From NCBI GenBank assembly GCA_963922335.1, contig CAWUIB010000002.1, positions 362,208 through 426,207 of the forward strand: DNA of 64,000 bases. The letters run 5' to 3'. A program made the position numbers and the translations under genes. Below the pieces are notes generated by a model, which did no database searches, had not been told where the DNA came from, and was given only the letters and a program-made list of their open reading frames with translations. This DNA is from CALBPI01 sp963922335 (GTDB lineage: Bacteria; Pseudomonadota; Gammaproteobacteria; Steroidobacterales; Woeseiaceae). This document shows positions 1-9,125 of the stretch, one piece after another (position 1 is the first letter of the stretch; each line of letters begins with the position of its first letter).

Positions 1-2298
1 GATGTACAGGCGTACAAACTGAACGTCTGGGATAACATCCAGGCGGAAGCAGGATGCGGCGACTGCCACGGCACGAACGGCCAGGTTCCGACCTTCGCAC
101 GTACTGACGACATCAACCTTGCGTACGAGGATTCGAACCCGCTCGCGAATCTGGCGACCCCGGGTGACTCGCGTCTCGTGACGAAAGTCGGTGGCGGTCA
201 CAACTGCTGGCTGTCGAACGACGCAGTCTGCGCCGACCTCATGGAAACATGGGTAACCGGCTGGGCTGGGGAACTGGTCGCCGGCGGTGGTCGTACTATT
301 GATCTCGCGCCGCCTGTGCCGCGTGAGCCAGGTTCCAGCCGCAACTTCCCGGTAGACCCGACGCTGTTCGCAACGACGGTCCACCCGATCCTGACGCAGT
401 ACTGCGCCGGCTGTCATACCTCAAGCTCAGCGAACGCGCAGTCTCCGTACTTCGCGGAAGCCGATCTCGGTACCGCCTACGATGCGGCCAAACCCAAGAT
501 CGCTTTGGATGATCCGTCGAACTCGCGCCTAGTGCTGCGCCTGGGTAGTGAATTCCACAACTGCTGGGGTGATTGCCAATCGGATGCTGCGGCCATGCAG
601 GCTGCCATTCAGGATATGGCAAATGGCATCAGCCCAACTCAGGTTGATCCGACGTTGACCATCAGCCGTGCGCTAACCATCTTTGATGGTGTTGCCGCCA
701 GCGGCGGTAACCGCTACGAAGCGAACGCCATCGCGACTTACGAGTTCAAGTCGGGCCAGGGCACAACAGCGTTCGATACCAGTGGCGTATCGCCTGCAAT
801 GGATCTGACACTGTCCGGCGACTATGACTGGGTGGGTGGCTTCGGTGTCACCATCCGGGAAGGACGCGCTCAGGCGCGCACCGCTGACTCGCGTAAGTTG
901 TTCGACATGATCCAGCAGACGGGGGAATACTCTATCGAGGCTTGGGTAGTACCTGCCAATGTGGTGCAGGAAGAGTCGCGCATCGTGAGCTACTCTGCAG
1001 GCGCCACGTCGCGTAACTTTACGCTCGGTCAGACGCTGTATGACTACACATTCCAGAATCGGAGCAGTGTCACCGACGCTAACGGCATGCCGATGATTCG
1101 CACGCCGATGGCTGACGAAGTCCTGCAGTCGACACTGCAGCACGTCGTAGCGAATTTCGATCCAGTTAACGGTCGCTCGCTCTACGTCAACGGTGTGCTC
1201 GTGCAGGGCAACGATGATGTCGGCGGCGGTAACATTTCCGAGTGGGACGACACCTACGCTTTCGTTCTGGGTAACGAGGTAAGTGGTGACGGCCAGTTCG
1301 CCGGTACGTTCCGCTTCGTTTCGGTTCACAACCGCGTGCTTACCGAAGCGCAGATCCTGCAGAACTTCGATGCAGGCGTTGGCGAGAAGTTTTACTTGCT
1401 GTTCGGCGTATCACATCTGATCGACGTCCCGGAAGCGTATGTGCTGTTTGAAGTCGCTCAGTTCGATAACTTCGGCTATCTGTTCAGCGAGCCGCACTTC
1501 ATCAGTCTCGATCAGAACGCTGAGTGGACCGGCATCCCGCTGCAGGGCATGCGCGTTGGCATTAACGGTCGCGAGATCGAAATTGGCCAGACCTATCGCA
1601 CGCTCGACGTGATGTTGGATAGCACGCAGCTGCAAGAGTTGGGTCAGCCGCTGACCGAACTGGGCGCTGTGTTCGCAGCCGAGCAAGGTCCGGAAGCGGA
1701 TGAGTTCTTCCTGTCCTTCGACGTGCTTGGTGACAATGCGAATGTCCGCCTGGATCCGGTCCCGCTGGCACCGCCTCCGCCGGTCGATGGCGACCCGGTG
1801 GCTGATATCGGTGTGCGTACGTTCGAGGAAATCGACGCGACGATGTCATCGGTTACTGGCGTGCCGCGCACGCAGCCTGATGTTCGGGCGACCTACGAAC
1901 TTGTTCGTCAGCAGATGCCGAACTCTGATTCGCTGCAGGGCTTCCTGTCATCGCATCAGGTTGGTATCTCGCAGCTCGCGGTTGAGTACTGCAACGCATT
2001 GGTGTCTGACACGACACTGCGTGCCAACTTCTTCCCGGGCATGAACTTCAATGCTTCAGCGAATGCGGCCTACGGTACGCAGGCTGGTCGCGATCTGCTC
2101 ATCAACCCGATCATTGACGCGGTTGTCGGCACGGGTCTCGCGAGTCAACCGGCACGTGCGACCGTGGAAGGCGAACTGAATGATCTGATCGGCCGTCTCA
2201 CCAGTTGTGGTGGAGGTTGTGAAGCAGGTCGTACCGAAACCGTCGGCATTGCTGCATGCTCAGCTGCTCTGGGCAGCGCAGCCATGCTGGTGCAGTAA
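1..2298 (+). CDS. Exported haem-motif / LamG-domain protein (5' partial)
   Basis: The reading frame is open to the left edge, so the N-terminus is missing; the visible part is 765 residues. Two CxxCH haem-attachment motifs are seen, CGDCH at visible residues 19-23 and CAGCH about 115 residues later, each in a short cytochrome-c-like segment. The middle (roughly visible residues 240-470) looks like a LamG/concanavalin-type jelly roll, with a passage typical of LamG-like 3 domains (VVANFDPVNGRSLYVNGVLV). The C-terminal third is rich in Cys pairs and has no family I recognise. It lies 21 bp before a Tat-exported DUF1501-like gene and is probably cotranscribed with it. A periplasmic or surface redox or binding role is inference; the substrate is unknown. 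Confidence 0.8.
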   Translation, partial: DVQAYKLNVWDNIQAEAGCGDCHGTNGQVPTFARTDDINLAYEDSNPLANLATPGDSRLVTKVGGGHNCWLSNDAVCADLMETWVTGWAGELVAGGGRTIDLAPPVPREPGSSRNFPVDPTLFATTVHPILTQYCAGCHTSSSANAQSPYFAEADLGTAYDAAKPKIALDDPSNSRLVLRLGSEFHNCWGDCQSDAAAMQAAIQDMANGISPTQVDPTLTISRALTIFDGVAASGGNRYEANAIATYEFKSGQGTTAFDTSGVSPAMDLTLSGDYDWVGGFGVTIREGRAQARTADSRKLFDMIQQTGEYSIEAWVVPANVVQEESRIVSYSAGATSRNFTLGQTLYDYTFQNRSSVTDANGMPMIRTPMADEVLQSTLQHVVANFDPVNGRSLYVNGVLVQGNDDVGGGNISEWDDTYAFVLGNEVSGDGQFAGTFRFVSVHNRVLTEAQILQNFDAGVGEKFYLLFGVSHLIDVPEAYVLFEVAQFDNFGYLFSEPHFISLDQNAEWTGIPLQGMRVGINGREIEIGQTYRTLDVMLDSTQLQELGQPLTELGAVFAAEQGPEADEFFLSFDVLGDNANVRLDPVPLAPPPPVDGDPVADIGVRTFEEIDATMSSVTGVPRTQPDVRATYELVRQQMPNSDSLQGFLSSHQVGISQLAVEYCNALVSDTTLRANFFPGMNFNASANAAYGTQAGRDLLINPIIDAVVGTGLASQPARATVEGELNDLIGRLTSCGGGCEAGRTETVGIAACSAALGSAAMLVQ

Positions 2299-2319
2299 GA
2301 AATCAAAGGCAGAAATATC

Positions 2320-3900
2320 ATGCGTAAGAAAAAGCTGAATCTTCATCCGGACGCGCCTTTGCTGCACCCGGACCACAAACGCCCGGTCACCCGTCGCGAA
2401 TTTATCGCTCAAGGTTTCATGGCTGGTACCACAACGGCGATGACAGGTGGCTTGTTCAGTCTGTTCGCCAACCCGCGGGAAGCAGCGGCGGCGCTCTCAT
2501 CGGACCTGCAACCGCTGCGAGCGGGCTGCGGCCTGGAGCTGGTCGGCGCGGGACGGATTCCATTCGTCTGCTTTGACCTTGCAGGTGGTGCGAACATCGC
2601 CGGATCCAACGCTCTTGTCGGCGGCCCCGGCGGACAGTTCGATTTCCTGACCACCGCTGGTTACAACAAGCTGGGCTTGCCAGGGGACATGACTCCCGAT
2701 GCGGTGAACCCGGATACCGGCACGAATGACTTTATTCGTACTGACCTCGGTTTGGCATTCCATTCGGATAGCGCGTTCCTTCGAGGCATTCTCGAACGCT
2801 GCTCTCCGGCGACGATTGCCAACACCAATGGTGCGATCCTGGTTAACCGATCCGAGAACGACACGGGCAACAACCCGCATAACCCGATGTATGCCATCGC
2901 ACGCACCGGGGCTCGCGGCGAGCTGCTCGATCTGATCGGCTCGCGCACCAGCGAATCCGGCGGTAACTCGCTGGCACCGGCGGCGATGATTGACCCGGCA
3001 TTGCGCCCGACCAAGGTCGACCGTCCGAGCGACGTAACTGGTCTCGTCGATACGGGCAAGCTCGTTGGTCTGTTGTCTCAGGAAGACGCAGTGGCGGTTC
3101 TCGAATCCGTGTATCGCCTGAGCGATCGCAAGATGGACAACGTCAACACGCAGATTTCTGCTGACGCTGTCGTGAAAGACCTTGTGCGTTGCGGCTACCT
3201 CAAGTCTGCTGACCTCGCAGACCGGTTCGGCGATCCGTCTCAGCTGAACCCGTCACTGGACGCGGATCTTGTGGGGCCAACCGGCATCTTCTCGCAAGCC
3301 GAATACGACGACGACCGAGAATTCCGTAAGACTGCATCGATCATGAAACTGGTCGCAAACGGTTATGCCGGCGCAGGCACCATCACCATGGGTGGCTACG
3401 ACTATCACGGTGGCCGACGTGCTCGCGGCGAGATTCGCGACTTGCGTGCAGGCCGATGCATGGGTGCAGCGCTCGAGTACGCAGCGCGACGCAACGTGCC
3501 ATTGTTCATGTACGTGTTCAGTGATGGATCAGTCTCCAGTAACGGTGTGATTGACGATACTGAGGATGGACGCGGCAAGTACGAGTGGGTGAGTGACAAC
3601 CAGAGCACCGCAGCCGCGATGATTCTGGTCTACAACCCCAACGGCCGTCCGCAACTGTTCTCCGGTGACAACATTCCAGCGGAGAACCACCAGCAGATCG
3701 GTTACTTCCGTCCTGATGGGTCAGGCGAGCGTGGCAGTACTCCAATTGCCAACAACGTGAACCTGCTGGTCGAGGCGGTTGTGTTGAACTACCTCGCTGC
3801 ACACGGCGAGCAGGCAACCTTCGAGACGCTGTTCCCGAATCACGGTTTGGGTAACGCTGCGCTTCGGGATAGCTTGACAGCATTCGACCCGATCCTCTGA
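2320..3900 (+). CDS. Tat-exported DUF1501-like protein
   Basis: This 526-residue protein has a twin-arginine signal near residues 25-50 (TRREFIAQGF, then a glycine/alanine-rich hydrophobic stretch). The body, with YDYHGGRRARGE and a C-terminal ANNVNLLVEAVVLNYLAAHG, resembles DUF1501/alkaline-phosphatase-fold proteins that some databases label, I think wrongly, as 'general secretion pathway protein'. DUF1501 proteins commonly sit beside a large partner (often DUF1800); here the partner is the upstream haem/LamG protein. Export as a folded protein fits metal or cofactor loading in the cytoplasm. Enzymatic activity is unproven. Translation starts at an ATG 21 bp after the upstream stop, and a strong terminator follows about 75 bp downstream. 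Confidence 0.75.
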   Translation: MRKKKLNLHPDAPLLHPDHKRPVTRREFIAQGFMAGTTTAMTGGLFSLFANPREAAAALSSDLQPLRAGCGLELVGAGRIPFVCFDLAGGANIAGSNALVGGPGGQFDFLTTAGYNKLGLPGDMTPDAVNPDTGTNDFIRTDLGLAFHSDSAFLRGILERCSPATIANTNGAILVNRSENDTGNNPHNPMYAIARTGARGELLDLIGSRTSESGGNSLAPAAMIDPALRPTKVDRPSDVTGLVDTGKLVGLLSQEDAVAVLESVYRLSDRKMDNVNTQISADAVVKDLVRCGYLKSADLADRFGDPSQLNPSLDADLVGPTGIFSQAEYDDDREFRKTASIMKLVANGYAGAGTITMGGYDYHGGRRARGEIRDLRAGRCMGAALEYAARRNVPLFMYVFSDGSVSSNGVIDDTEDGRGKYEWVSDNQSTAAAMILVYNPNGRPQLFSGDNIPAENHQQIGYFRPDGSGERGSTPIANNVNLLVEAVVLNYLAAHGEQATFETLFPNHGLGNAALRDSLTAFDPIL

Positions 3901-3976
3901 TCACTACAAGTTAGACGGCGGTGCCTTTGCGGCATCGTAACCAGGCAGACAGTGTCGTTTCCGTCTGCAGAGCAGG

Positions 3977-4012
3977 AAGGCCGGCGCCGCGAGGTGCCGG
4001 CCTTTCTTTTTC
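3977..4012 (+). terminator. Rho-independent terminator
   Basis: A 9-bp perfect stem (AAGGCCGGC at 3977-3985 with GCCGGCCTT at 3996-4004) has a 10-nt loop and is followed by TCTTTTTCT. It ends the two-gene plus-strand unit and abuts the stop of the convergent minus-strand gene. Confidence 0.9.
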
Positions 4013-4806
4013 TAGATGCGCGACACCGTGCAACCAGGCTCTTCGAACCCCTGGCAACGCAGCCGGTAACGCTCGCCAAAGCTCAATGCATCTCGTAACC
4101 AGATACCAAGACCAAACGCGTGCACGATGTGCTGCCGAAGGTAATCGATGCGAACCGAATCGCCCACCTCATTCAGCCCCCCGAGTTGTTGCTCGTTATC
4201 CGGCAGAGGAAGCCCGTCAGGACCCATCAGGGAACCATCCACAACCGCAAGGCTGGGCGACCCGTTGGCGTCCAGTGCCACCTTGGCACGCACTGAGCTG
4301 CCATCGCGGAATTGAATGGTGACGGGGCTGGCCACACGCGTAGCTTCCGCAGCGAGCTGACCCGCGCGCTGCACGAGGCCGGGTATCTGCGCTCGAGAAA
4401 GCACAGGCTGCAGGGTCTGCCGCTGGTCGCTAACCAGCCACTGCGCGGCACTCGGTACATCAACAGCCTGGTGCGCAGAGCCTAACGCCTGCAACACATC
4501 GGCTAGCTCCCGCCATGCTGAAAGGCTGGCCTGTGCAGCGGCCGTGGCAGCCACTGGATTGGCGAGGCGCAGCCAAGCGCCGAATTCATAGTCATAAAAC
4601 ACTTGAACCCGAAAACTGTGCAAACGCGCCAACTCGCCATCAAGCACGTTCACTGTAGCGAACCCGAATCGGTCGGGCGGTACGGCTCGGGCGAGCTGTG
4701 CTGCAGCACTGGTTGAACAGTCTTCGCAATACGCCCAGTGCTCACCGGCGATCGCAGTGGTCGCCGAGAAACACAGGAACAGGGCGGCAAGAGATTTGAT
4801 TATCAC
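4012..4806 (-). CDS. Exported protein of unknown function
   Basis: The 264-residue product opens with a clear Sec signal peptide (hydrophobic LAALFLCFSATTAIA, cleavage near residue 20). Just after the cleavage point comes a CEDC pair, and two more cysteines lie near the C-terminus (RCQGFEEPGC), suggesting disulphides or metal binding in the periplasm. The rest is mixed alpha/beta with no motif I recognise. It ends at the terminator of the convergent operon, and the next gene on its strand begins about 690 bp upstream with an 86-bp gap between the two coding regions. The function is unknown. Confidence 0.7.
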   Translation of the reverse strand: MIIKSLAALFLCFSATTAIAGEHWAYCEDCSTSAAAQLARAVPPDRFGFATVNVLDGELARLHSFRVQVFYDYEFGAWLRLANPVAATAAAQASLSAWRELADVLQALGSAHQAVDVPSAAQWLVSDQRQTLQPVLSRAQIPGLVQRAGQLAAEATRVASPVTIQFRDGSSVRAKVALDANGSPSLAVVDGSLMGPDGLPLPDNEQQLGGLNEVGDSVRIDYLRQHIVHAFGLGIWLRDALSFGERYRLRCQGFEEPGCTVSRI

Positions 4807-4892
4807 ATCGAGGCTCCTTTTTTTAGGTACCCCGATGAGGCTAGTGTTGTGCCTTGTTGTCAGCCGCAGACGAAATCGGGCAGCTTGGTCGC

Positions 4893-5492
4893 TTATTGCT
4901 CCTCAAGCAGCGGTGCAGCAGGCGTCTCGTCAAGCAAATCCTCGACGGGAATCTCAGCAGACCCGGTTTCGATGAGCCTCACTAATCGACCCAGCTGCAA
5001 TCCCAACGTTTCGTCGACCGCGGGCGCGATCGAATCAAGACCGTCAGGGTCATAACCGCCCACGCGGTATTCCATTGCGAGCGCGGTACCTGTGTCGGTA
5101 TCCGCAAGACTGAACGTCATGTTGCCGTCGACGCCCATAAGCCCCAAAGGACCCAGCCCGCCAGTCAGCCGGAGCAACGAGTCTTTACGGATCGCGGTCA
5201 CGGTAAGGTGGACAACCGCATCAGCCGCACCCAGATCCTCGCAAAAGCAGCCAAGCGCGCGTGATTCGATGTACAGATTCGAAGCATCGCCCGAGTACGT
5301 ATGGTCACTATCCCACCACTCGGCGACATGGCCCAGCAGCATTCGCCAAACCGTTGAGCGCGGCGCAAGGATCTCAAGCTGATGTCGCACAACGAATCCA
5401 GAGGCTTCGGCATTCAGCACCTCGCCACGCGCAGTTGATGACACAGATAAACCGGCGACCAAAACCGTGAACGCGACGCACAGCACTTTCAT
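4893..5492 (-). CDS. Exported SRPBCC-like protein
   Basis: I place the start at the ATG ending at 5492 because it has a GGAG ribosome site about 7 nt upstream and begins a good signal peptide (MKVLCVAFTVLVAGLSVSST). Reading further upstream would overlap the BASS transporter gene. The mature protein (about 175 residues) has the look of a START/SRPBCC helix-grip fold: an N-terminal strand with LEILAPRSTVWRMLLGHVAEWWD, then antiparallel strands. Two adjacent acidic segments and a CFC pair are present. SRPBCC proteins bind hydrophobic ligands, and a secreted version would work in the periplasm. The ligand is unknown. Confidence 0.65.
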   Translation of the reverse strand: MKVLCVAFTVLVAGLSVSSTARGEVLNAEASGFVVRHQLEILAPRSTVWRMLLGHVAEWWDSDHTYSGDASNLYIESRALGCFCEDLGAADAVVHLTVTAIRKDSLLRLTGGLGPLGLMGVDGNMTFSLADTDTGTALAMEYRVGGYDPDGLDSIAPAVDETLGLQLGRLVRLIETGSAEIPVEDLLDETPAAPLLEEQ

Positions 5493-5542
5493 AGTGAACT
5501 CCGAATCAAAAACGGCTTGGCAAGCATACCCAGCCACCGACG

Positions 5543-6472
5543 CTACTGCACATTGGTCATCGTCGTGGGCGCACGGGAAAGATCGCTGCGTCTGAAAACT
5601 ACCGCAACCAATGCCCCGGTGATCAGGTGCCAAACACCCCACCATGCCGTGATAAGTGCCGTCCCACCCAATGCATCGAAGAAGGTAAAGATGACGCTCA
5701 ATCCCAGTGCTGTGTTTTGGATACCCACTTCGATACTGATGGATCGGCATTCTGGTGCACGCAGTCGAAATACGCGCGCAAGAAGATAGCCTGTCAAAAG
5801 CGCTGCGGCATTATGCACCGCTACCAACCCGACAATCTGCTCCGCAGCCTCAAAAAACAAGCGACCATTCGCAGCAAACGCCGCGATCACGAACCCCGCA
5901 AAAGCCACCATCGAGAAACGCTGCAGGGGTTTTCGCAGTTGATCAGCACGCTGAGGTCGCAACGCCGCAAGCGTAGCCCCCGCCAGTGCCGGCGCGAGCA
6001 AGACGCCCAAAACCAACAACAACATCTCATACCAAGCGATACTCACCGTTGCCAGCAACGCAGAAACCTCGGGGAGCAACCCGCCCCAAAGCGCGATGGT
6101 CAGCGGTGTGGTGATGAAGCAGATGGCGCTCGTCAGCGCGGACAGCGACACACTGAGCGCGATATCACCCCGCGCGACGTGCGAGAAATAATTGCTGACA
6201 CTGCCGCCTGGACAAGCAGCAATGATGATCATGCCTAATGCCAAAGAAGGGCTTGGTTTCAACCAAACAATCAAAAGCACAGTCAGAAGGGGTAACAGCA
6301 CCCACTGCCCAGCCAGACCGACGAGCAGCACCGGCCATCGCTTCATCAACGTTCGGACATCACCAAGGCGAAGATCGAGCCCGACGCCGAACATGATGAG
6401 GCCGAGCAAGACGTTGAGAACTGCTAGCGCATCAGGATTGAAATTGAGTTGTGCCTGGTCGAGTCCAGCCAC
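5543..6472 (-). CDS. Bile acid:sodium symporter (BASS) family transporter
   Basis: A 309-residue membrane protein with about nine to ten hydrophobic helices. Two crossover motifs of the BASS family are readable: CPGGSVSNYFSHVARGD about one third along, and IEVGIQNTALGLSV in the C-terminal half, which in this family form the sodium and substrate sites of the core domain. BASS members move bile acids, pyruvate, pantothenate or other organic anions with sodium, and the sequence alone does not give the substrate. It begins 13 bp after the stop of the TonB_C gene on the same strand, so it may be the last or next-to-last gene of that unit. Confidence 0.85.
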   Translation of the reverse strand: MAGLDQAQLNFNPDALAVLNVLLGLIMFGVGLDLRLGDVRTLMKRWPVLLVGLAGQWVLLPLLTVLLIVWLKPSPSLALGMIIIAACPGGSVSNYFSHVARGDIALSVSLSALTSAICFITTPLTIALWGGLLPEVSALLATVSIAWYEMLLLVLGVLLAPALAGATLAALRPQRADQLRKPLQRFSMVAFAGFVIAAFAANGRLFFEAAEQIVGLVAVHNAAALLTGYLLARVFRLRAPECRSISIEVGIQNTALGLSVIFTFFDALGGTALITAWWGVWHLITGALVAVVFRRSDLSRAPTTMTNVQ

Positions 6473-6485
6473 CAGCGGTCACCGC

Positions 6486-7844
6486 TTATTCCAGATTGTA
6501 ATCCAGATAAGCATACACCCGTTGGGCTACTGCCTGACCTCGCACCTCACGAGGCTCATAGCGCCACTCGGAAATGGCTCGAATCGAGGCGCGATCAAAA
6601 ACGCCGCCGGAAGAGGATTCCACGACTTCGATATCCCGGGTACTGCCGTCGACAGCCACCGTAAATTCGACCTTCACGCGCCCGGTAATGCCACGACGCA
6701 CTGCGCGCTGCGGGTAAACCGGTGCTACGGCCCGAGTTCTGCGCAACGTCGCTGCAGATACCGTTTCGGAAACGGCGAGCTCGATGTAGGCCCGGTCAAT
6801 CGTCTCTTGAAGCGCACTCGCTTCTGCCGAGTCAAAACTCGCAACCTGCCCTTGCAGGCGTTCCGCCTCTCGCAGATCTCCGGCGGCAGCAGCGTTTCGC
6901 GCGAGATCGGCGATTGCGCCAGCCAATTCGCTTTGAACTTCGGCGCGACCATCAGCACTCGAGGGGACAGCCTCGAACAAAGCAATGGCGCCAGCTTCGC
7001 CAGTTAGCTGCCCTGACTGGATCGCACTGCGAACCTCAGCCAGCGGGTCGGTCTGCACCGGCGCCGCTGCGGGTTCAGGCGTCGTGCGTGTGCGTGCCGC
7101 TGCAGCACGTTGCTGCTCGGCCCGACGGGCGGCAGCAGCTGCCTCAGCGGCTGCCTGTTGTTCAACGCGGTAAGCGACCAAAGCATCGCGCACTGCTGAG
7201 CGGGTTTCGAGCAACGCTGTGGCTTCTGCACGCGGCAGACCCGCAAGCTCATCCAGTGCCGCATTGGCACCGGCCTCGTCGCCACGCCGTGCAGCTGCCA
7301 ACGCAACTTCGGCCTGCTCGACTCGATAGGCTTCGAGATCCGACCGGAAAGCCTCAACCGCACTTGAGTCGGCTCCTGCGTTACGAATCTGTTCAACCAG
7401 GAAGGTAGCGCGATCCCAATCGCGACTGCCGACAGCAGCTGCGACTTGTTGCCCAACGGCGTCCGCAGCGGTGCTTAGCTCCTGCACAGCTTCCGCATCA
7501 TCAGGGTTCTGTTCCAGATACAGCGAATAGTAGTAGAGGGCGTTGCTGCTGGATGGCTCAGCCAACATTCCGGACTCGACGGCGAGGCGCGCTCGAGTCA
7601 GCAGCTCATCCGCCACAGACTCAGACGCGATCACGGCCTGAATTTGCTCTTCCTCCGGGGTCGACTCCACAACCGCCGGTGGCGCGGACTCGATCACAGC
7701 GGAATCCTTGCCGAGGAAGAAATAGGCCAGCATAGCGCCGGCAACAACCAACGCAGCAACCAAAAGCGGTGTATCGAAGGACCGCTTGGGCTGATCTACG
7801 TCGAACTGTTCCAGATCTTCCATTTGTTCACCGGTGACTGACAT
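6486..7844 (-). CDS. Inner-membrane helical-repeat protein with C-terminal TonB domain
   Basis: The 452-residue protein has a cytoplasmic N-terminus, one membrane helix near residues 26-45, a long alanine/glutamate-rich helical region that looks TPR-like or coiled, and a C-terminal TonB domain (about 370-452; YPQRAVRRGITGRVKVEFTV...RAISEWRYEP). Unlike classical TonB it lacks a proline-rich spanner; the helical region takes that place. TonB proteins pass proton-motive energy from ExbBD to outer-membrane receptors, but no exbB/exbD is in the window. It is the third gene of a kinase/receiver/TonB unit, with 12 bp between it and the receiver gene, so envelope signalling rather than nutrient uptake is possible. 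That is inference. Confidence 0.8.
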   Translation of the reverse strand: MSVTGEQMEDLEQFDVDQPKRSFDTPLLVAALVVAGAMLAYFFLGKDSAVIESAPPAVVESTPEEEQIQAVIASESVADELLTRARLAVESGMLAEPSSSNALYYYSLYLEQNPDDAEAVQELSTAADAVGQQVAAAVGSRDWDRATFLVEQIRNAGADSSAVEAFRSDLEAYRVEQAEVALAAARRGDEAGANAALDELAGLPRAEATALLETRSAVRDALVAYRVEQQAAAEAAAAARRAEQQRAAAARTRTTPEPAAAPVQTDPLAEVRSAIQSGQLTGEAGAIALFEAVPSSADGRAEVQSELAGAIADLARNAAAAGDLREAERLQGQVASFDSAEASALQETIDRAYIELAVSETVSAATLRRTRAVAPVYPQRAVRRGITGRVKVEFTVAVDGSTRDIEVVESSSGGVFDRASIRAISEWRYEPREVRGQAVAQRVYAYLDYNLE

Positions 7845-7856
7845 CGGTCTCTATCG

Positions 7857-9110
7857 CTATTTCTTACGCCAGAATTTACCAAGCGACTTGATCCGATCGA
7901 TAACGGTATCAAAGGCACCCGCCTTAACGCGATCCAACTCGTCGCTGGTCTCCACCTGCATACGTGGAATCAGACTCGGGTCGGCCCGCATCTGAAGATG
8001 TCGGAGTGCACCGCCATTGACGTTCTGTAGCAGTCGATCATGCGCGACCGGCTTGGACATGTAGCGGAAAACCTGCCCGTGGTTGATCAGAGAAATCATC
8101 TCAGCCGCGTCACGATCATCACTGATCACAATCGCGATCAACTCCGGCAGGTGTTGCTTGAACTTGTTGAGCACTTTGCGAAGCACCGAACCTTCGCTAC
8201 TTACTTCGGAAATCAGCACGCCGGCCTTGCGCTGCATGATCAGTTCGAGCACCTTGATCAAGCGATTTGCGTGATAGAGCTTGTAGCGGCTACCGAGCGT
8301 CTGTTTAACCTCGGCGAAAAAATCGTCGCTGAGCGTGAACACGACAACGCCAACGCCTTCCATGTCGCGGAATGCGTCGCTCCGTGGACCGTGTTGTACG
8401 CTGTCTCCCGACAAAATGACCTGCTCGCCGGTAGATGCGGTACTTTCCGCGGTCGTCTCATCTTCAACAGGCTCTGGTTCGGGCGCCGGCTCTGCAGTTT
8501 TGCCGCGTGCTGCCAACATCGCCGGGATCAGCGACGGACCTTTGCGACGTCCCAGGGGCTTGCCTTGAGTGCCGATCGAAGCATCCGGCGTTATGTCCGT
8601 CGCTTCAACCTCTTCGATCTCGGGCTCTGGCGCTGCTGTCGGCGCTTCTGCGAAGTCAGTAGGGGTCGGTGCGAGAATCGGCGCATCCGACGCTTCAACC
8701 GCTAATTCAATGGTGGCACGCAGATGCTCGGGCGGACACGGCTTGGACAGGAACCGGAACACTTCGCCGACGTTAATGGATCCCTCAATAGCATCGAGAT
8801 CCGCATAACCCGTCAGGAGAATGCGCATTGTTCGAGGCGCCTGTTCACGGACAGCGCCCAGCACCTCAACGCCTTCCATTTCTGGCATACGCTGGTCAGC
8901 CACAATGACGTCCGCATCGTGCTCGACGCACATGCGAATCGCTTCACTACCAGATGTGGTCAGAAATAACTCATAATCGCGGCGGAACAACGCTTTCATT
9001 GCGTTGAGCACCCGCTTTTCGTCATCAACGAAAACGACTCGAGGTTTCTGCGAAGGATCGCGCTGTCGCGTACCTCCGCTCAATTGTTCACTTGCCTGCG
9101 TCAAAGCCAT
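7857..9110 (-). CDS. Double-receiver response regulator without a DNA-binding domain
   Basis: Residues 24-140 form a canonical receiver: acidic pair D29-D30, phospho-acceptor D72 (VADQRMPEMEG), T100 and K123 (FLSKPC). A disordered, Pro/Glu-rich linker (about 145-225) leads to a second receiver-like domain (about 255-370; VVVFTLSDDFFAEV...RYMSKP) in which the strand expected to carry the phospho-acceptor reads LISEVSSEG with no clear Asp, so it is probably a pseudo-receiver. No HTH, GGDEF or other output domain follows, only a basic tail. With the kinase gene 15 bp upstream, the first domain is the likely phosphorylation target and the second may act by protein contact. The downstream TonB_C gene is a candidate partner. 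Confidence 0.88.
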   Translation of the reverse strand: MALTQASEQLSGGTRQRDPSQKPRVVFVDDEKRVLNAMKALFRRDYELFLTTSGSEAIRMCVEHDADVIVADQRMPEMEGVEVLGAVREQAPRTMRILLTGYADLDAIEGSINVGEVFRFLSKPCPPEHLRATIELAVEASDAPILAPTPTDFAEAPTAAPEPEIEEVEATDITPDASIGTQGKPLGRRKGPSLIPAMLAARGKTAEPAPEPEPVEDETTAESTASTGEQVILSGDSVQHGPRSDAFRDMEGVGVVVFTLSDDFFAEVKQTLGSRYKLYHANRLIKVLELIMQRKAGVLISEVSSEGSVLRKVLNKFKQHLPELIAIVISDDRDAAEMISLINHGQVFRYMSKPVAHDRLLQNVNGGALRHLQMRADPSLIPRMQVETSDELDRVKAGAFDTVIDRIKSLGKFWRKK

Positions 9111-9125
9111 CTTTTGCCGTACGCC

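Noticed and set aside
5493..5750. N-terminal extension of the SRPBCC-like gene
   Set aside because: It would overlap the BASS gene in another frame; the ATG at 5492 with GGAG and signal peptide is the better start.
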